NCBI GenBank assembly: GCA_022509085.1
Contig: JAFLTW010000009.1
Coordinates: 1-64,000, forward strand
Length of the DNA: 64,000 bases
Direction of reading: 5' to 3'
Source of the DNA: Muribaculaceae bacterium
GTDB taxonomy: Bacteria > Bacteroidota > Bacteroidia > Bacteroidales > Muribaculaceae
Shown: piece by piece, positions 27,091-34,764 of the stretch
How positions within the stretch are numbered: position 1 is the stretch's first letter
How the letters are laid out: every line of letters starts with the position of its first letter
Made by a program: the position numbers and the translations under genes
Notes under the pieces: generated by a model
What the model was told of the DNA's origin: nothing
What the model saw: the letters and a program-made list of their open reading frames with translations, nothing else
Databases searched by the model: none

Positions 27091-27781
27091 AGATAGAAAT
27101 ACGGATATCGGGCTGCGACGCTGCCACTGCCTCCCCGGCAGAGAGCAGCGTCGCTCCCGTAGTGCATATGTCGTCTACGAGCATCACATTTTTGCCCCGT
27201 AGCGTTTCGGGGTGCCTGAGGACAAACACCCCGCGGGTGTTGGCGATGCGCTGGGCGGCGCTCAGGGAAGTCTGGGTACGGTGGGAACGGCAGGCTACCA
27301 GGTTGGTGCCCAGCGGTATACCCGTAGCCAGGGAGATGCCTCGGGCTATCATCTCGCTCTGGTTGTAACCGCGCCGGAGCTTTTTGCGCCAATGGAGAGG
27401 CACCGGGAGCAGGAGGTCGACGCCGTCAAACAGCGTCGAGTCTTTTAGGGTCAGCGCCCCCAGATATCCCATGCGTTCGGCCAGACGCGAGAAACCGCGG
27501 TATTTGAAATCGTGAACCAGATGCGACACCACAGAGTCTCTCGAATAGAAGTAGGGAGAGCAGGCGCGCAGGAGGGGCAACTGGCCGGCGAAGCGCTGCT
27601 CCATGGGGTTGAGGTCGGAATTGGGGGAGGAGGTGTTGAGCCAGTATCGCTGATAACCCGTCACCGGGAGTTTGGCGATGCAGTCTGTGCAGATAAACTC
27701 TTCTTGAGCCACGAGCTTGCAGCCGCACACGTGGCATACGCGGGGTATGAAGAGGTCGAGAAGCGCGCCGAAGGGATTCAT
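27071..27781 (-). CDS. ComF-family phosphoribosyltransferase-like protein
   Basis: The 236-residue protein has an N-terminal zinc-finger-like CHVCGCKL ... FICTDC (about 15-36) and a C-terminal PRPP-binding motif VMLVDDICTTGATL, the ComF/GntX layout. ComF supports DNA uptake in competent bacteria, but its role in Bacteroidales is unproven. It is the last gene of prmC-recX-comF, overlaps recX by 4 bases (ATGA), and its 3' end overlaps the C10 protease gene by 20 bp. Confidence 0.85.
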   Translation of the reverse strand: MNPFGALLDLFIPRVCHVCGCKLVAQEEFICTDCIAKLPVTGYQRYWLNTSSPNSDLNPMEQRFAGQLPLLRACSPYFYSRDSVVSHLVHDFKYRGFSRLAERMGYLGALTLKDSTLFDGVDLLLPVPLHWRKKLRRGYNQSEMIARGISLATGIPLGTNLVACRSHRTQTSLSAAQRIANTRGVFVLRHPETLRGKNVMLVDDICTTGATLLSAGEAVAASQPDIRISIFTLGVV

Positions 27782-28245
27782 GACTCCGACAGGGCATTCG
27801 AGATAAGGCCGGGCTCGAAACCGCGGGCAAGCAGCCGGCGGTAGATTTTGGCCCGGTCGTCGTAAACTGCGGGGTTAAGGCCGGCTGAGGCGGCCGCCAG
27901 AGCGCGCGAGAGCGCGGCGGCGTACTCCTCCGGGTCGATGCTCTCGAGGGCGGCAGCCACGAGAGAGGAGGGTATTCTCTTGGCGGCGAGGGCGGCACGG
28001 ATCTTGCGGCGCCCCCAGGCAGCGAAACGCACCTTGTAATTGGTAAACGAGCGGGCAAAGCGCGCGTCGTCTACATATCTGTTGGCGATGAGATATTCCA
28101 TTATTTCCTCCTGTTTCTCGCGGGGGAGACCTGCACGGTAGAGCTTGGTGGAAATGTCGAACGAGCATTGCTCGCTCTTGGCGCAGAGCCCTGCCATACG
28201 CTTTAGCAGAGCCTCGGGGTCGGCGGGTTTGCGGGCTCTCATCAT
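27778..28245 (-). CDS. recX: Regulatory protein RecX
   Basis: RecX binds RecA filaments and limits their activity. The 155-residue protein has the family's three tandem three-helix repeats: LKRMAGLCAKSEQCSFDIST, EIMEYLIANRYVDDARFARS and WGRRKIRAALAAKRI, then a closing repeat. ARSFTNYKVRFAAWGRRKI is characteristic. It overlaps prmC (28242-28245) and comF (27778-27781) by ATGA, so the three genes are translationally coupled. recA is not in view. Confidence 0.88.
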   Translation of the reverse strand: MMRARKPADPEALLKRMAGLCAKSEQCSFDISTKLYRAGLPREKQEEIMEYLIANRYVDDARFARSFTNYKVRFAAWGRRKIRAALAAKRIPSSLVAAALESIDPEEYAAALSRALAAASAGLNPAVYDDRAKIYRRLLARGFEPGLISNALSES

Positions 28246-29159
28246 CTCTTCACTGCCTTGGCAAAACGCTGCTTCCCGTGGACGTCTTTTATGAGCTCCA
28301 CCTCTCCGAATCCCTCGGCTTCGAGCATCGATCGGAGCTCCGTGGCGTGAAGCGGGTTGATCTCGAAATACAGTCGGCCGCCGGTTTTCAGGGCGTCAGC
28401 TGCCATAGTGGCGATGCGATGGTAGAACCGCAGGGGGTCATCGTCGGGCACGAAGAGGGCCAGGGAGGGTTCGTAAGAGAGTACGTTGGGATCCATGCCG
28501 CTCTTCTCCGACTCGCAGACATATGGAGGATTGGAGACAATAATGTCGAATTCTTCAGGGGGCAGTGAGAGACTGAATACGTCGGCTTCCTTCAATTCCA
28601 CAGAGGTTTTCAGCGTTGCGGCATTCTCGCGGGCATATGCGATAGCGCTGGGGGAGACATCGACAGCCGTGACTTTGGAGAAGGGGAGGTTGCGGGCCAG
28701 GGCGACGGCGATTGCGCCGCTGCCCGTACAGAGGTCGAGCACTCGGAGGTCAGGCTGTAGATTCTCCTTCACTATAAGGTCAACGAGCTCTTCGGTTTCC
28801 GGTCGGGGTATGAGCACGCCGGGTCCCACCTTCAGTTTGAGACCGTAGAATGTGGTCTGGCCTAAAGCATATTGGAGTGGCACATCGCGGAGCAGTTGCC
28901 CTACGATGTCGGCACAGCGGGCAGTGATGGCCTGGCCGGCTGTTCGCTGCTCGTTGGCCAGGAGGAGGGGTAGTTCCCAGCCTTTTAGGGTGGTGAGTAT
29001 GACGCGGGCCATAGCCGTGGCCTCCCGCTCTCCATACTTGGGGGCGAGAGCCTCGCGGATGGCACCCCGCAACTCTCCGAGAGTAGCGTCAGGATTTCGG
29101 AGGGCATCCGGAGTGAGGCCTGAATTGGAGTCGGAATTGGGATTGGGAGTTAGTGGCAT
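28242..29159 (-). CDS. prmC: Release factor glutamine methyltransferase PrmC
   Basis: PrmC methylates the GGQ glutamine of peptide release factors. The start at 29159 (MPLTPNPNSD) is used instead of an upstream in-frame codon that lies in the tRNA promoter region. The 305-residue enzyme has an N-terminal helical RF-binding domain and a Rossmann domain with motif I VLDLCTGSGAIAVALA. The catalytic NPPY (SNPPYVCESE) is intact, and ALGQTTFYGL ... VLIPRPETEELV is typical of the family. It is the first gene of the prmC-recX-comF operon. Confidence 0.92.
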   Translation of the reverse strand: MPLTPNPNSDSNSGLTPDALRNPDATLGELRGAIREALAPKYGEREATAMARVILTTLKGWELPLLLANEQRTAGQAITARCADIVGQLLRDVPLQYALGQTTFYGLKLKVGPGVLIPRPETEELVDLIVKENLQPDLRVLDLCTGSGAIAVALARNLPFSKVTAVDVSPSAIAYARENAATLKTSVELKEADVFSLSLPPEEFDIIVSNPPYVCESEKSGMDPNVLSYEPSLALFVPDDDPLRFYHRIATMAADALKTGGRLYFEINPLHATELRSMLEAEGFGEVELIKDVHGKQRFAKAVKR

Positions 29160-29207
29160 GTCAGGGAGGACTTTGTTTAAAGAGCTCGGGGCGAAATTAG
29201 GAAAAAA

Positions 29208-29239
29208 TTTGCACAAAATGAAATTTTGTATTAAATTTG
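29208..29239 (+). promoter_or_regulatory. Promoter of the CAU tRNA
   Basis: TTTG (29208-29211), 20 bp and TAAATTTG (29232-29239) form a Bacteroidetes promoter ending 21 bp before the tRNA. Confidence 0.7.
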
Positions 29240-29260
29240 CAGTCCGAAAAGGCAAAAGCC

Positions 29261-29334
29261 GGTCCCATAGCTCAGTTGGTTAGAGCACCTGACTCATAAT
29301 CAGGGAGTCCTTGGTTCAAGCCCAAGTGGGACCA
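29261..29334 (+). tRNA. tRNA with anticodon CAU (elongator Met or lysidine-type Ile2)
   Basis: A full cloverleaf is visible: acceptor GGTCCCA/TGGGACC, D-arm, anticodon stem CCTGA/TCAGG with loop CTCATAA (anticodon CAT at 29295-29297), and T-arm with GGTTCAAGCCC. CCA is not encoded. Discriminator A. The CAU anticodon fits elongator tRNA-Met or tRNA-Ile2, whose C34 becomes lysidine; the C4-G69 and C5-G68 pairs are compatible with Ile2, but I cannot separate them. Its 3' half is repeated at 29354-29428, 31097-31127 and 34472-34516, so it is an insertion hot spot. Confidence 0.93.
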
Positions 29335-29353
29335 CAAAAGAGAACAATTATCC

Positions 29354-29428
29354 GGTTGGGTTAGAGCACCTGACTCACCGTGTCTACATTAGGCAGGGAG
29401 TCCTTGGTTCAAGCCCAAGTGGGACCAC
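29354..29428 (+). pseudogene. Degenerate second copy of the CAU tRNA
   Basis: From GTTAGAGCACCTGACTCA onward, it copies the tRNA at 29261, except that a 16-base unrelated piece (29378-29393) replaces the anticodon 3' side. The copy then resumes with CAGGGAGTCC through GGGACCACAA. The 5' acceptor strand is missing, so no cloverleaf can form. It is most simply an old attachment site or a recombination scar. Confidence 0.8.
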
Positions 29429-29451
29429 AAATTAATTATCGACTAAAAAGC

Positions 29452-29486
29452 CGGGAGCGGATTAATTTCCGGCTCCCGATTTTTTT
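29452..29486 (+). terminator. Intrinsic terminator after the tRNA locus
   Basis: CGGGAGCGG (29452-29460) pairs with CCGGCTCCCG (29469-29478), with one bulged base, followed by AT and a T6 run. It would end transcription from the tRNA promoter before the ATPase gene. Confidence 0.75.
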
Positions 29487-29509
29487 ATTAACCTCCTTTA
29501 AGTAGCCCT

Positions 29510-31084
29510 ATGATGACCCCTCTATATCCTCTCGGCCTGCAAGACTTTAAAACGATTAAAGAGGACGGAGCACAGTACGTTGACAAAACGCAGTTTATAC
29601 CCAAACTGTTGGCCCAACGTTTTTATTTTCTGAGTCGTCCTCGCCGTTTTGGGAAAAGTCTGTTTCTATCCACTTTATATTATTTCTTTAAAGGGGACCG
29701 AGAACTTTTCAAAGGGTTGGCAGTAGAGTTGTTTGATTGGGATTGGGTGGAGTATCCCATAATACGATTTGATTTAAGCAATGGCGATTTTTCAAAGGTT
29801 TTCGGCCTTGAGCAGAGGCTCAACGAAATATTAAAAAGATGTAGCGAAGAATATGGTGTTGATATAGAGGGCGAAACTCCGAGAGCCAAATTTAACAGTA
29901 TTATTTGGAATCTTAAAAAGAAATTCGACAGAGATGTTGTAATTCTTGTTGACGAGTATGAAAAGCCACTGTTGGATTCAATGCATACCGGCCACTTTGA
30001 AAGTTATCGTTCTGAACTGGCCGATTTTTATTCGGTCTTGAAAGATAATTCACCCAACATCAGGTTTCTGTTTCTCACAGGGATAACCAGATTCGGTCAT
30101 CTAAATATATTTTCCGGGTTAAACAACATTACCGATATATCCATTAATCCTGAGTTTTCAGCTATTTGCGGAATTAGTCAAAAGGAATTGATTGATAATT
30201 TTGAGCAAGGTATTGAAGAATTGTCAGAATATAATAATTGGGGAAAAGAAAAAACTTTTCTGTATCTGAAAAATTATTATGATGGCTATCATTTCTCACG
30301 TAAATCGGAAGATATTTATAACCCCTATTCCATTTTGTCGTGTTTTGCCGAAAAAGAACTACGTTCGATGTGGATTGCCACGGGAATGACAAAATCACTT
30401 TTCCATCTCATCCGCAACCGCAATTGGGACCTCACGCAAATAGACAATATCAAGGTTAATGCATCGGTGCTCCTTGGTGTGGAGGCCGAATTTCTTTCAC
30501 CCACGACTCTCTTCTATCAGACAGGATATCTTACCATTAAAGGATATGACTCCGATACTTTGGAGTATACCCTCGGAATTCCCAATCAAGAAGTGCGCCA
30601 GTCGCTTTACGAAGTCATCATACCGCATTATCTTGGCAAAGACCTTGAACTTAAGCAAGGAAAACTTTCTGAATTGGCACTACTGATGAGAACAGGGCAG
30701 GCTGAGGATATGATGAAATGGCTTCAGACGTTCTTCAGCAAGGTTTCCTACGAGACTAAAATGCGTCTTAGAGAAGATAAGAAACAGGCAGAGAAGGATT
30801 TTCAGTTTGTCACTTACGCCATATTCTCGCAGGTTTGCGATTTCAACAGGCTACATCTGGAATACAGCAACTCGGCGGGACGTTCGGACCTCGTGATTGA
30901 AACCAAGGATTATATCTACATCATAGAGTTCAAGCTTGGCAGCACAGCCAAGAAGGCTCTTGAGCAGATTGAAGAGAAGGGCTATGCCCTCCCATGGCAG
31001 GACTCCGGCAAGAAAGTCATTAAAATAGGAGCTACCTTCTCGGCCCGCTCTAACGGCCTCCTCCAATTCAAAATCGCAGAATAA
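29510..31084 (+). CDS. AAA-ATPase-like protein with C-terminal PD-(D/E)XK nuclease domain (DUF1703 type)
   Basis: The 524-residue protein begins with the AAA-ATPase-like domain typical of these proteins: YVDKTQFIPKLL and the Walker A variant SRPRRFGKSL (about 42-51), then VVILVDEYEKPLLDS as Walker B. The C-terminal DUF1703 part ends with GRSDLVIETKDYIYIIEFKL, a PD-(D/E)XK core with Asp and Glu-x-Lys intact. Such proteins are abundant and variable in gut Bacteroidetes and may be mobile or defence-related; the function is not established. It is the only gene between two tRNA-3' copies (29354 and 31097) and is more AT-rich than the core genome. Confidence 0.9.
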   Translation: MMTPLYPLGLQDFKTIKEDGAQYVDKTQFIPKLLAQRFYFLSRPRRFGKSLFLSTLYYFFKGDRELFKGLAVELFDWDWVEYPIIRFDLSNGDFSKVFGLEQRLNEILKRCSEEYGVDIEGETPRAKFNSIIWNLKKKFDRDVVILVDEYEKPLLDSMHTGHFESYRSELADFYSVLKDNSPNIRFLFLTGITRFGHLNIFSGLNNITDISINPEFSAICGISQKELIDNFEQGIEELSEYNNWGKEKTFLYLKNYYDGYHFSRKSEDIYNPYSILSCFAEKELRSMWIATGMTKSLFHLIRNRNWDLTQIDNIKVNASVLLGVEAEFLSPTTLFYQTGYLTIKGYDSDTLEYTLGIPNQEVRQSLYEVIIPHYLGKDLELKQGKLSELALLMRTGQAEDMMKWLQTFFSKVSYETKMRLREDKKQAEKDFQFVTYAIFSQVCDFNRLHLEYSNSAGRSDLVIETKDYIYIIEFKLGSTAKKALEQIEEKGYALPWQDSGKKVIKIGATFSARSNGLLQFKIAE

Positions 31085-31096
31085 AATCGAGGCAGC

Positions 31097-31127
31097 TCCT
31101 TGGCTCAAGCCCAAGTGGGACCACAAA
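31097..31127 (+). repeat. tRNA 3'-end fragment (third copy), att-like
   Basis: Thirty-one bases reproduce the T-arm and acceptor end of the CAU tRNA (29310-29337 region), with one change (TTGGCTCAAG for TTGGTTCAAG). It starts 12 bp after the stop of the ATPase gene, in the same orientation as the intact tRNA. Confidence 0.85.
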
Positions 31128-31373
31128 GAAGAAAGTTGCAAACAAATTTTCCTTTGACCCTTTGAGAAAAGCCCTAACGGTTTGCTCCGCTTCACTCATC
31201 GGATTTGCTCGTCTATATCTTGACCTTTCCTCATAGCGACAACGACTATAAATCAAATCATCGGTAACCTCTTGATTATTACCTTTGAGAAGATTTATAA
31301 TCTGTTGTCCCTGTTTGCTCCCGGCTTTCAACGAGTAACGATTTGTCGCAATCGATCCTTCAACCAAAATTTT

Positions 31374-32042
31374 CTAACTTCCCCAATATAAGTTTAAATT
31401 ATCATAGATTAGTCGTACGTCCTCTATAATATCCGGAACCATTTTATTTAGAAGAATAAGGTCTTCGTCGCTGTCAGGTAGTTCTTTGATTTTATCAAAG
31501 ATTAAATTAGTATTGTCTTTAGAAGTGTTTAGTATTACTTCTGGACATAAATGGGATAAGACTATAATTAAATCTGAGAGAGCCTTAAAATTAGCCTTAT
31601 TATTATAAATAACTTGTTTCGCCTGCTCTGAAAAAGCAATTTCTAATTTACTAATATTCCCTACTTTGACTCTTGACGATTGATTGAATGGTTTGACAAC
31701 GGGTACCAGAGTGTTATTTGTTGTCCATAGTTCAACAGACTTCTTTTCAGGAATTATTATAAGGACCCGAATATCTTCAACTAAGAGGGTTCCGATTGGG
31801 GTGGCGAACTGAATTTTCTCCGCCTTGGACTTTATTAAATCAGTGAATTCTTTTTGAAGTTCGTCTCCCACACGGTCTGCTGTAAAAAATCTTTTAAAGA
31901 AAGGAGCATGAAATAAAATGCCATCACTTACAACGGGTTTAGATTGTAACCGACGGATTGCAATCCTAATCAAATCCTTGGGGTCATAACATTTAGCGTT
32001 ATGCTCGTCTATATAGTCTATTATATTATTAATTTTCTGCAT
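31374..32042 (-). CDS. Unknown AT-rich island protein, 222 residues
   Basis: I do not recognise the family. It has no signal peptide or membrane helix. Its middle (GILFHAPFFKRFFTADRVGD ... EKIQFATPIGTLLVEDIRVLIIIPEKKSVELWT) has the same order of helix and strand segments as SVIVNFHLFNLLSNRLSDSL ... in the next gene (32202-32831), hinting at distant paralogues. It is the last of three minus-strand genes between tRNA-3' copies at 31097 and 34472. Confidence 0.6.
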   Translation of the reverse strand: MQKINNIIDYIDEHNAKCYDPKDLIRIAIRRLQSKPVVSDGILFHAPFFKRFFTADRVGDELQKEFTDLIKSKAEKIQFATPIGTLLVEDIRVLIIIPEKKSVELWTTNNTLVPVVKPFNQSSRVKVGNISKLEIAFSEQAKQVIYNNKANFKALSDLIIVLSHLCPEVILNTSKDNTNLIFDKIKELPDSDEDLILLNKMVPDIIEDVRLIYDNLNLYWGS

Positions 32043-32201
32043 GCCACTACACGTTTTCGGTTAAAATACTTTTGATGAATTTTGCATAAAGACGGAAGCC
32101 GGAGCGAGCGTTGTTTAGTTCATTGAGATTCATTTCGCTTTCGTCATTTCTTTGATGCGCTTTGTCGTAATTTATTTCTAAACGATATTAGGATTTGGAG
32201 A

Positions 32202-32831
32202 TTATTTCTTTTTCTCCTCACATAATATAAAGGATGCATGGTCTAATAAATCATTCAGTTCTTTTATACAGGAATCTACAATTTCAGTTATCGACGGAAG
32301 ATTTACCATAAAGTCCACGCTTTTTTTGATTTCAGAAGTAATCATAGAGCGTAGGGGAATATTTTTGTCACATAAATTTGAGAAAGTCTTCAAAGAAGGA
32401 TATTTGTAGATGTTTTCAGTAAAATATTCTTTTAAAGCGTAGGTCGAAACAATTAGCTTGAGTGGAGAAACCTCCCTTATTTGAGTTTGAATAAATTCTA
32501 CAGGTGGAGTAAGCATCACATAATCTTCCCCGGACTGAAGGACCACCACAAGACGGTTCTCTTCGTCTATAAAGATATAGTCAACCTCATTTAAGGCAAA
32601 CCGTCCTCCGGTAGTATAAAATGAAAGATTTTGTAAGGCTTTTTCAATAACTTTTGAAAAGTTCTTTGAAAGCGAATCAGACAGTCTATTAGATAATAGA
32701 TTGAAAAGATGAAAGTTTACAATAACCGACGGCTTCGTACCAGAGGTAAAACCGGCAGAACGAATATTTTTCCTAAATTTTTCTCTCAATTCAGAGAGTG
32801 GAAACATTTCAGTTGAAATTTTGGTAATCAT
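32202..32831 (-). CDS. Unknown AT-rich island protein, 209 residues, possible paralogue of the neighbour
   Basis: No recognised domain. A helical N-terminus is followed by a helix-strand unit (FNLLSNRLSDSLSKNFSKVI ... VDYIFIDEENRLVVVLQSG) that resembles the same unit in the gene at 31374. The C-terminus is helical and Lys-rich. It is 159 bp from the downstream gene and 40 bp after the upstream gene (32872), so it may be in one transcript. Confidence 0.6.
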   Translation of the reverse strand: MITKISTEMFPLSELREKFRKNIRSAGFTSGTKPSVIVNFHLFNLLSNRLSDSLSKNFSKVIEKALQNLSFYTTGGRFALNEVDYIFIDEENRLVVVLQSGEDYVMLTPPVEFIQTQIREVSPLKLIVSTYALKEYFTENIYKYPSLKTFSNLCDKNIPLRSMITSEIKKSVDFMVNLPSITEIVDSCIKELNDLLDHASFILCEEKKK

Positions 32832-32871
32832 ATTACAAATATTAAGAATTTGTGGAGATCAAAAATGGTTA

Positions 32872-33621
32872 TTATTTATTTTTATCATTTAAAAAGAGAA
32901 AATATTTCTTTAGAGATGAAATGCCATTCTGGAGAGTCTTGGTGGCTTTATCTTCTCCATTATGGAGCCCTCTTGCATCAATTAGGTTGGCTAAAATCTC
33001 TTCTCTGTTGTCTTTATTTTTTAAAGTTGAAGCAAATTCAATAAGATTACCATCCCGGTCAACCAAGTGGTTCAGAAGGGAACCAACAGTCCTGGCAGCC
33101 GATGCTTCTTTTTTTGCATTTTCGTAATCCATACCCAATTCATCACAAAGCCAATCAATAAATTCATCACCGAAAGGAAGATTGATTGTCTTGTATTCGG
33201 TCATTGAGTCCTCTCCAGCGATGAATGCGATAAAGTCTCGATAAGCCAAGATGGCACGCAATTCTTCTTTAGTATAAGAATCATTATCACGGTCTAATTC
33301 CTCTTGAATAGCCTCGACATAACATATTGCCAAATCCACTGCGCCCTCCTTTGTCAAGGTATTGCCGGTTTTGGCTGGTATTTCCTCAATGAATTTGCGC
33401 AGTAAATCATAGAGATCAAGCCCTACAACTTCAAATAGTCTTTCATAGGCAGACATATAGTGATTTATATATCTGCTAGCACTTTCTTCTGTTATTTGGC
33501 GATTTTCAATGAGCCATCTTTTAAATTCATCTTCCATATAAGGAATAATGAGAACTCCATCGAAAAGCTCATCTTCCGAAAAGCTTTCTAAATAATCATT
33601 AACATTAAATTCTTCTTTCAT
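32872..33621 (-). CDS. Unknown protein with two integrase-SAM-like helical units
   Basis: The 249-residue acidic protein has two helical segments, DEFKRWLIENRQITEESASRYINHYMSAYERL (in the first third) and DEFIDWLCDELGMDYENAKK ... TLQNGISSLKKYFLF (last third), each shaped like a phage-integrase core-binding (SAM-like) domain. No catalytic Arg-His-Arg-Tyr residues exist, so it is not a recombinase. It may bind DNA or RNA. It is the first gene of the three-gene cassette; a TAACTTTG box (33650-33657, minus) lies 29 bp upstream. Confidence 0.6.
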   Translation of the reverse strand: MKEEFNVNDYLESFSEDELFDGVLIIPYMEDEFKRWLIENRQITEESASRYINHYMSAYERLFEVVGLDLYDLLRKFIEEIPAKTGNTLTKEGAVDLAICYVEAIQEELDRDNDSYTKEELRAILAYRDFIAFIAGEDSMTEYKTINLPFGDEFIDWLCDELGMDYENAKKEASAARTVGSLLNHLVDRDGNLIEFASTLKNKDNREEILANLIDARGLHNGEDKATKTLQNGISSLKKYFLFLNDKNK

Positions 33622-33649
33622 ATAATTTGTTTTTATGATTTTACAGCCG

Positions 33650-33657
33650 CAAAGTTA
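33650..33657 (-). promoter_or_regulatory. -7 box for the three-gene cassette
   Basis: TAACTTTG on the minus strand lies 29 bp before the ATG at 33621. No clear -33 TTTG is visible. Confidence 0.5.
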
Positions 33658-34471
33658 CGAAAATAACTGCCAGTTATCGGCACTAGATAACTTGTAATTT
33701 TCGGGAACTCCCTCTAGATATTGCGAAATAGACGTTGCTCCAGAGTTCCATTAATAATTACTTTTTTAAAATTTTTAGGCAAATTTTCTGGTTTTAACTT
33801 CACATGCAACCCACTTAAAAACACAATTCCAATATCATATTGAAGCGTAGCTACAGACCGTTATCACACACGTCTTGCACGATAGTTGCATAGAGGACGC
33901 TTTCAATATAGGTATTCTTAATAACATTTTGGTTGCCGCAGGCCTCTCCTCGTTGGCGTTAAAATTATACAAAAAGAAAGCGTGAGAGTCTGTATCTCTA
34001 CTCGTCTCACACATGGAGGCTCTGGATTGCCTTTCGGAATGAAACGAGCAGTTAGAGCCTCACGCGGTTATGTGATATACCATCCCCTCGCGGAGATATT
34101 CAATGTATTCACACCCGAAAGGCATCCATCACTGCTTCATTTGACTCCGATTGAAATTTTCCAGATTTCCATGTGTCAAATGAGCGTCGATAAACGCTTT
34201 TTTCAATATGTCTCTGTCAATCCGGAGATTGACAATGCGAAGTTAATAAATTATCGCGAAAAATATAGCAACTATGATAAAATTTTTATTCGTTTAACTG
34301 GATCTTATATGAAGATTCTTAATTTTGCAACTGCCAAGAGAGGCATCGATGATCACATTACTTTCTGACCTTCACAATTAAAGACGAATTCTGACGTGCA
34401 AAAAGACTTGCAAGTTGAAAAAAGAGAGATTTAAAGTATTGGAAGACAATGTGGTAAGCTTGGTTTCCCCT
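33658..34471. other. About 800 bp without a supported gene
   Basis: The stretch is AT-rich up to about 33960. A 128-codon plus frame (33982-34368) is open, but its composition and lack of a clear start signal make me doubt it is a gene. I see no repeat, RNA or promoter that I can support. Confidence 0.4.
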
Positions 34472-34516
34472 CTCATAATCAGGGAGCCCTTGGTTCAAGC
34501 CCAAGTGGGACCACAA
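34472..34516 (+). repeat. tRNA 3'-half fragment (fourth copy), att-like
   Basis: Forty-five bases copy the CAU tRNA from the anticodon loop (CTCATAATC) to the end, with one mismatch (GAGCCC for GAGTCC). The 5' half is absent. It closes the cassette that contains 31374-33621, in the same orientation as the intact tRNA. Confidence 0.88.
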
Positions 34517-34537
34517 GTGTGGTTGGGATAGTTTATG

Positions 34538-34579
34538 ATAACTGGAAGTATCTTTATAGTTACAAACGTAATATATAAT
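34538..34579 (+). pseudogene. Remnant of a nitroreductase 3' end
   Basis: Fourteen codons read DNWKYLYSYKRNI then stop. The nitroreductase gene at 47261-48058 ends DNWKYLYSYKRNN. The bases differ at several third positions, so it is a diverged homologue, not a recent copy. It lies 21 bp after the fourth tRNA fragment. Confidence 0.65.
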
Positions 34580-34625
34580 ATGAAACTGACCCAAAGGGCC
34601 GCTTTCATATTATTGACTGTGTCTA

Positions 34626-34680
34626 CTACATCTTGTTTTCGTGTGTTGTGATGTCTGCGTCTTCCTTGATGACAGTTGCA
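34626..34680 (-). pseudogene. Remnant of a cupin 3' end
   Basis: The minus strand reads IKEDADITTHENKM then TAG at 34626. The cupin gene at 52445-52855 ends AEDADITTHENKM, and the DNA is nearly the same over about 45 bases. Upstream the frame is open only for about 40 residues and shows no cupin core. Confidence 0.6.
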
Positions 34681-34764
34681 GAGTTGAGCGAGAACGTAGC
34701 ACGGGCTTCAATGCCGGCCTCGTTCTCAACGGAATTGAAATTAAGACTTTAGCTCCAATCATAG

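Noticed and set aside
31068..31367. 99-codon minus frame over the third tRNA fragment
   Set aside because: Its end, PLGLEPRSC, is a typical artefact of reading a tRNA 3' end; no protein family recognised.
32872..33621. Integrase
   Set aside because: The SAM-like helices resemble integrase N-termini, but no Arg-His-Arg-Tyr catalytic domain exists.
33982..34368. 128-codon plus-strand frame
   Set aside because: No recognisable domain, poor start context and odd composition in the first half; kept only as part of a gene-poor stretch.
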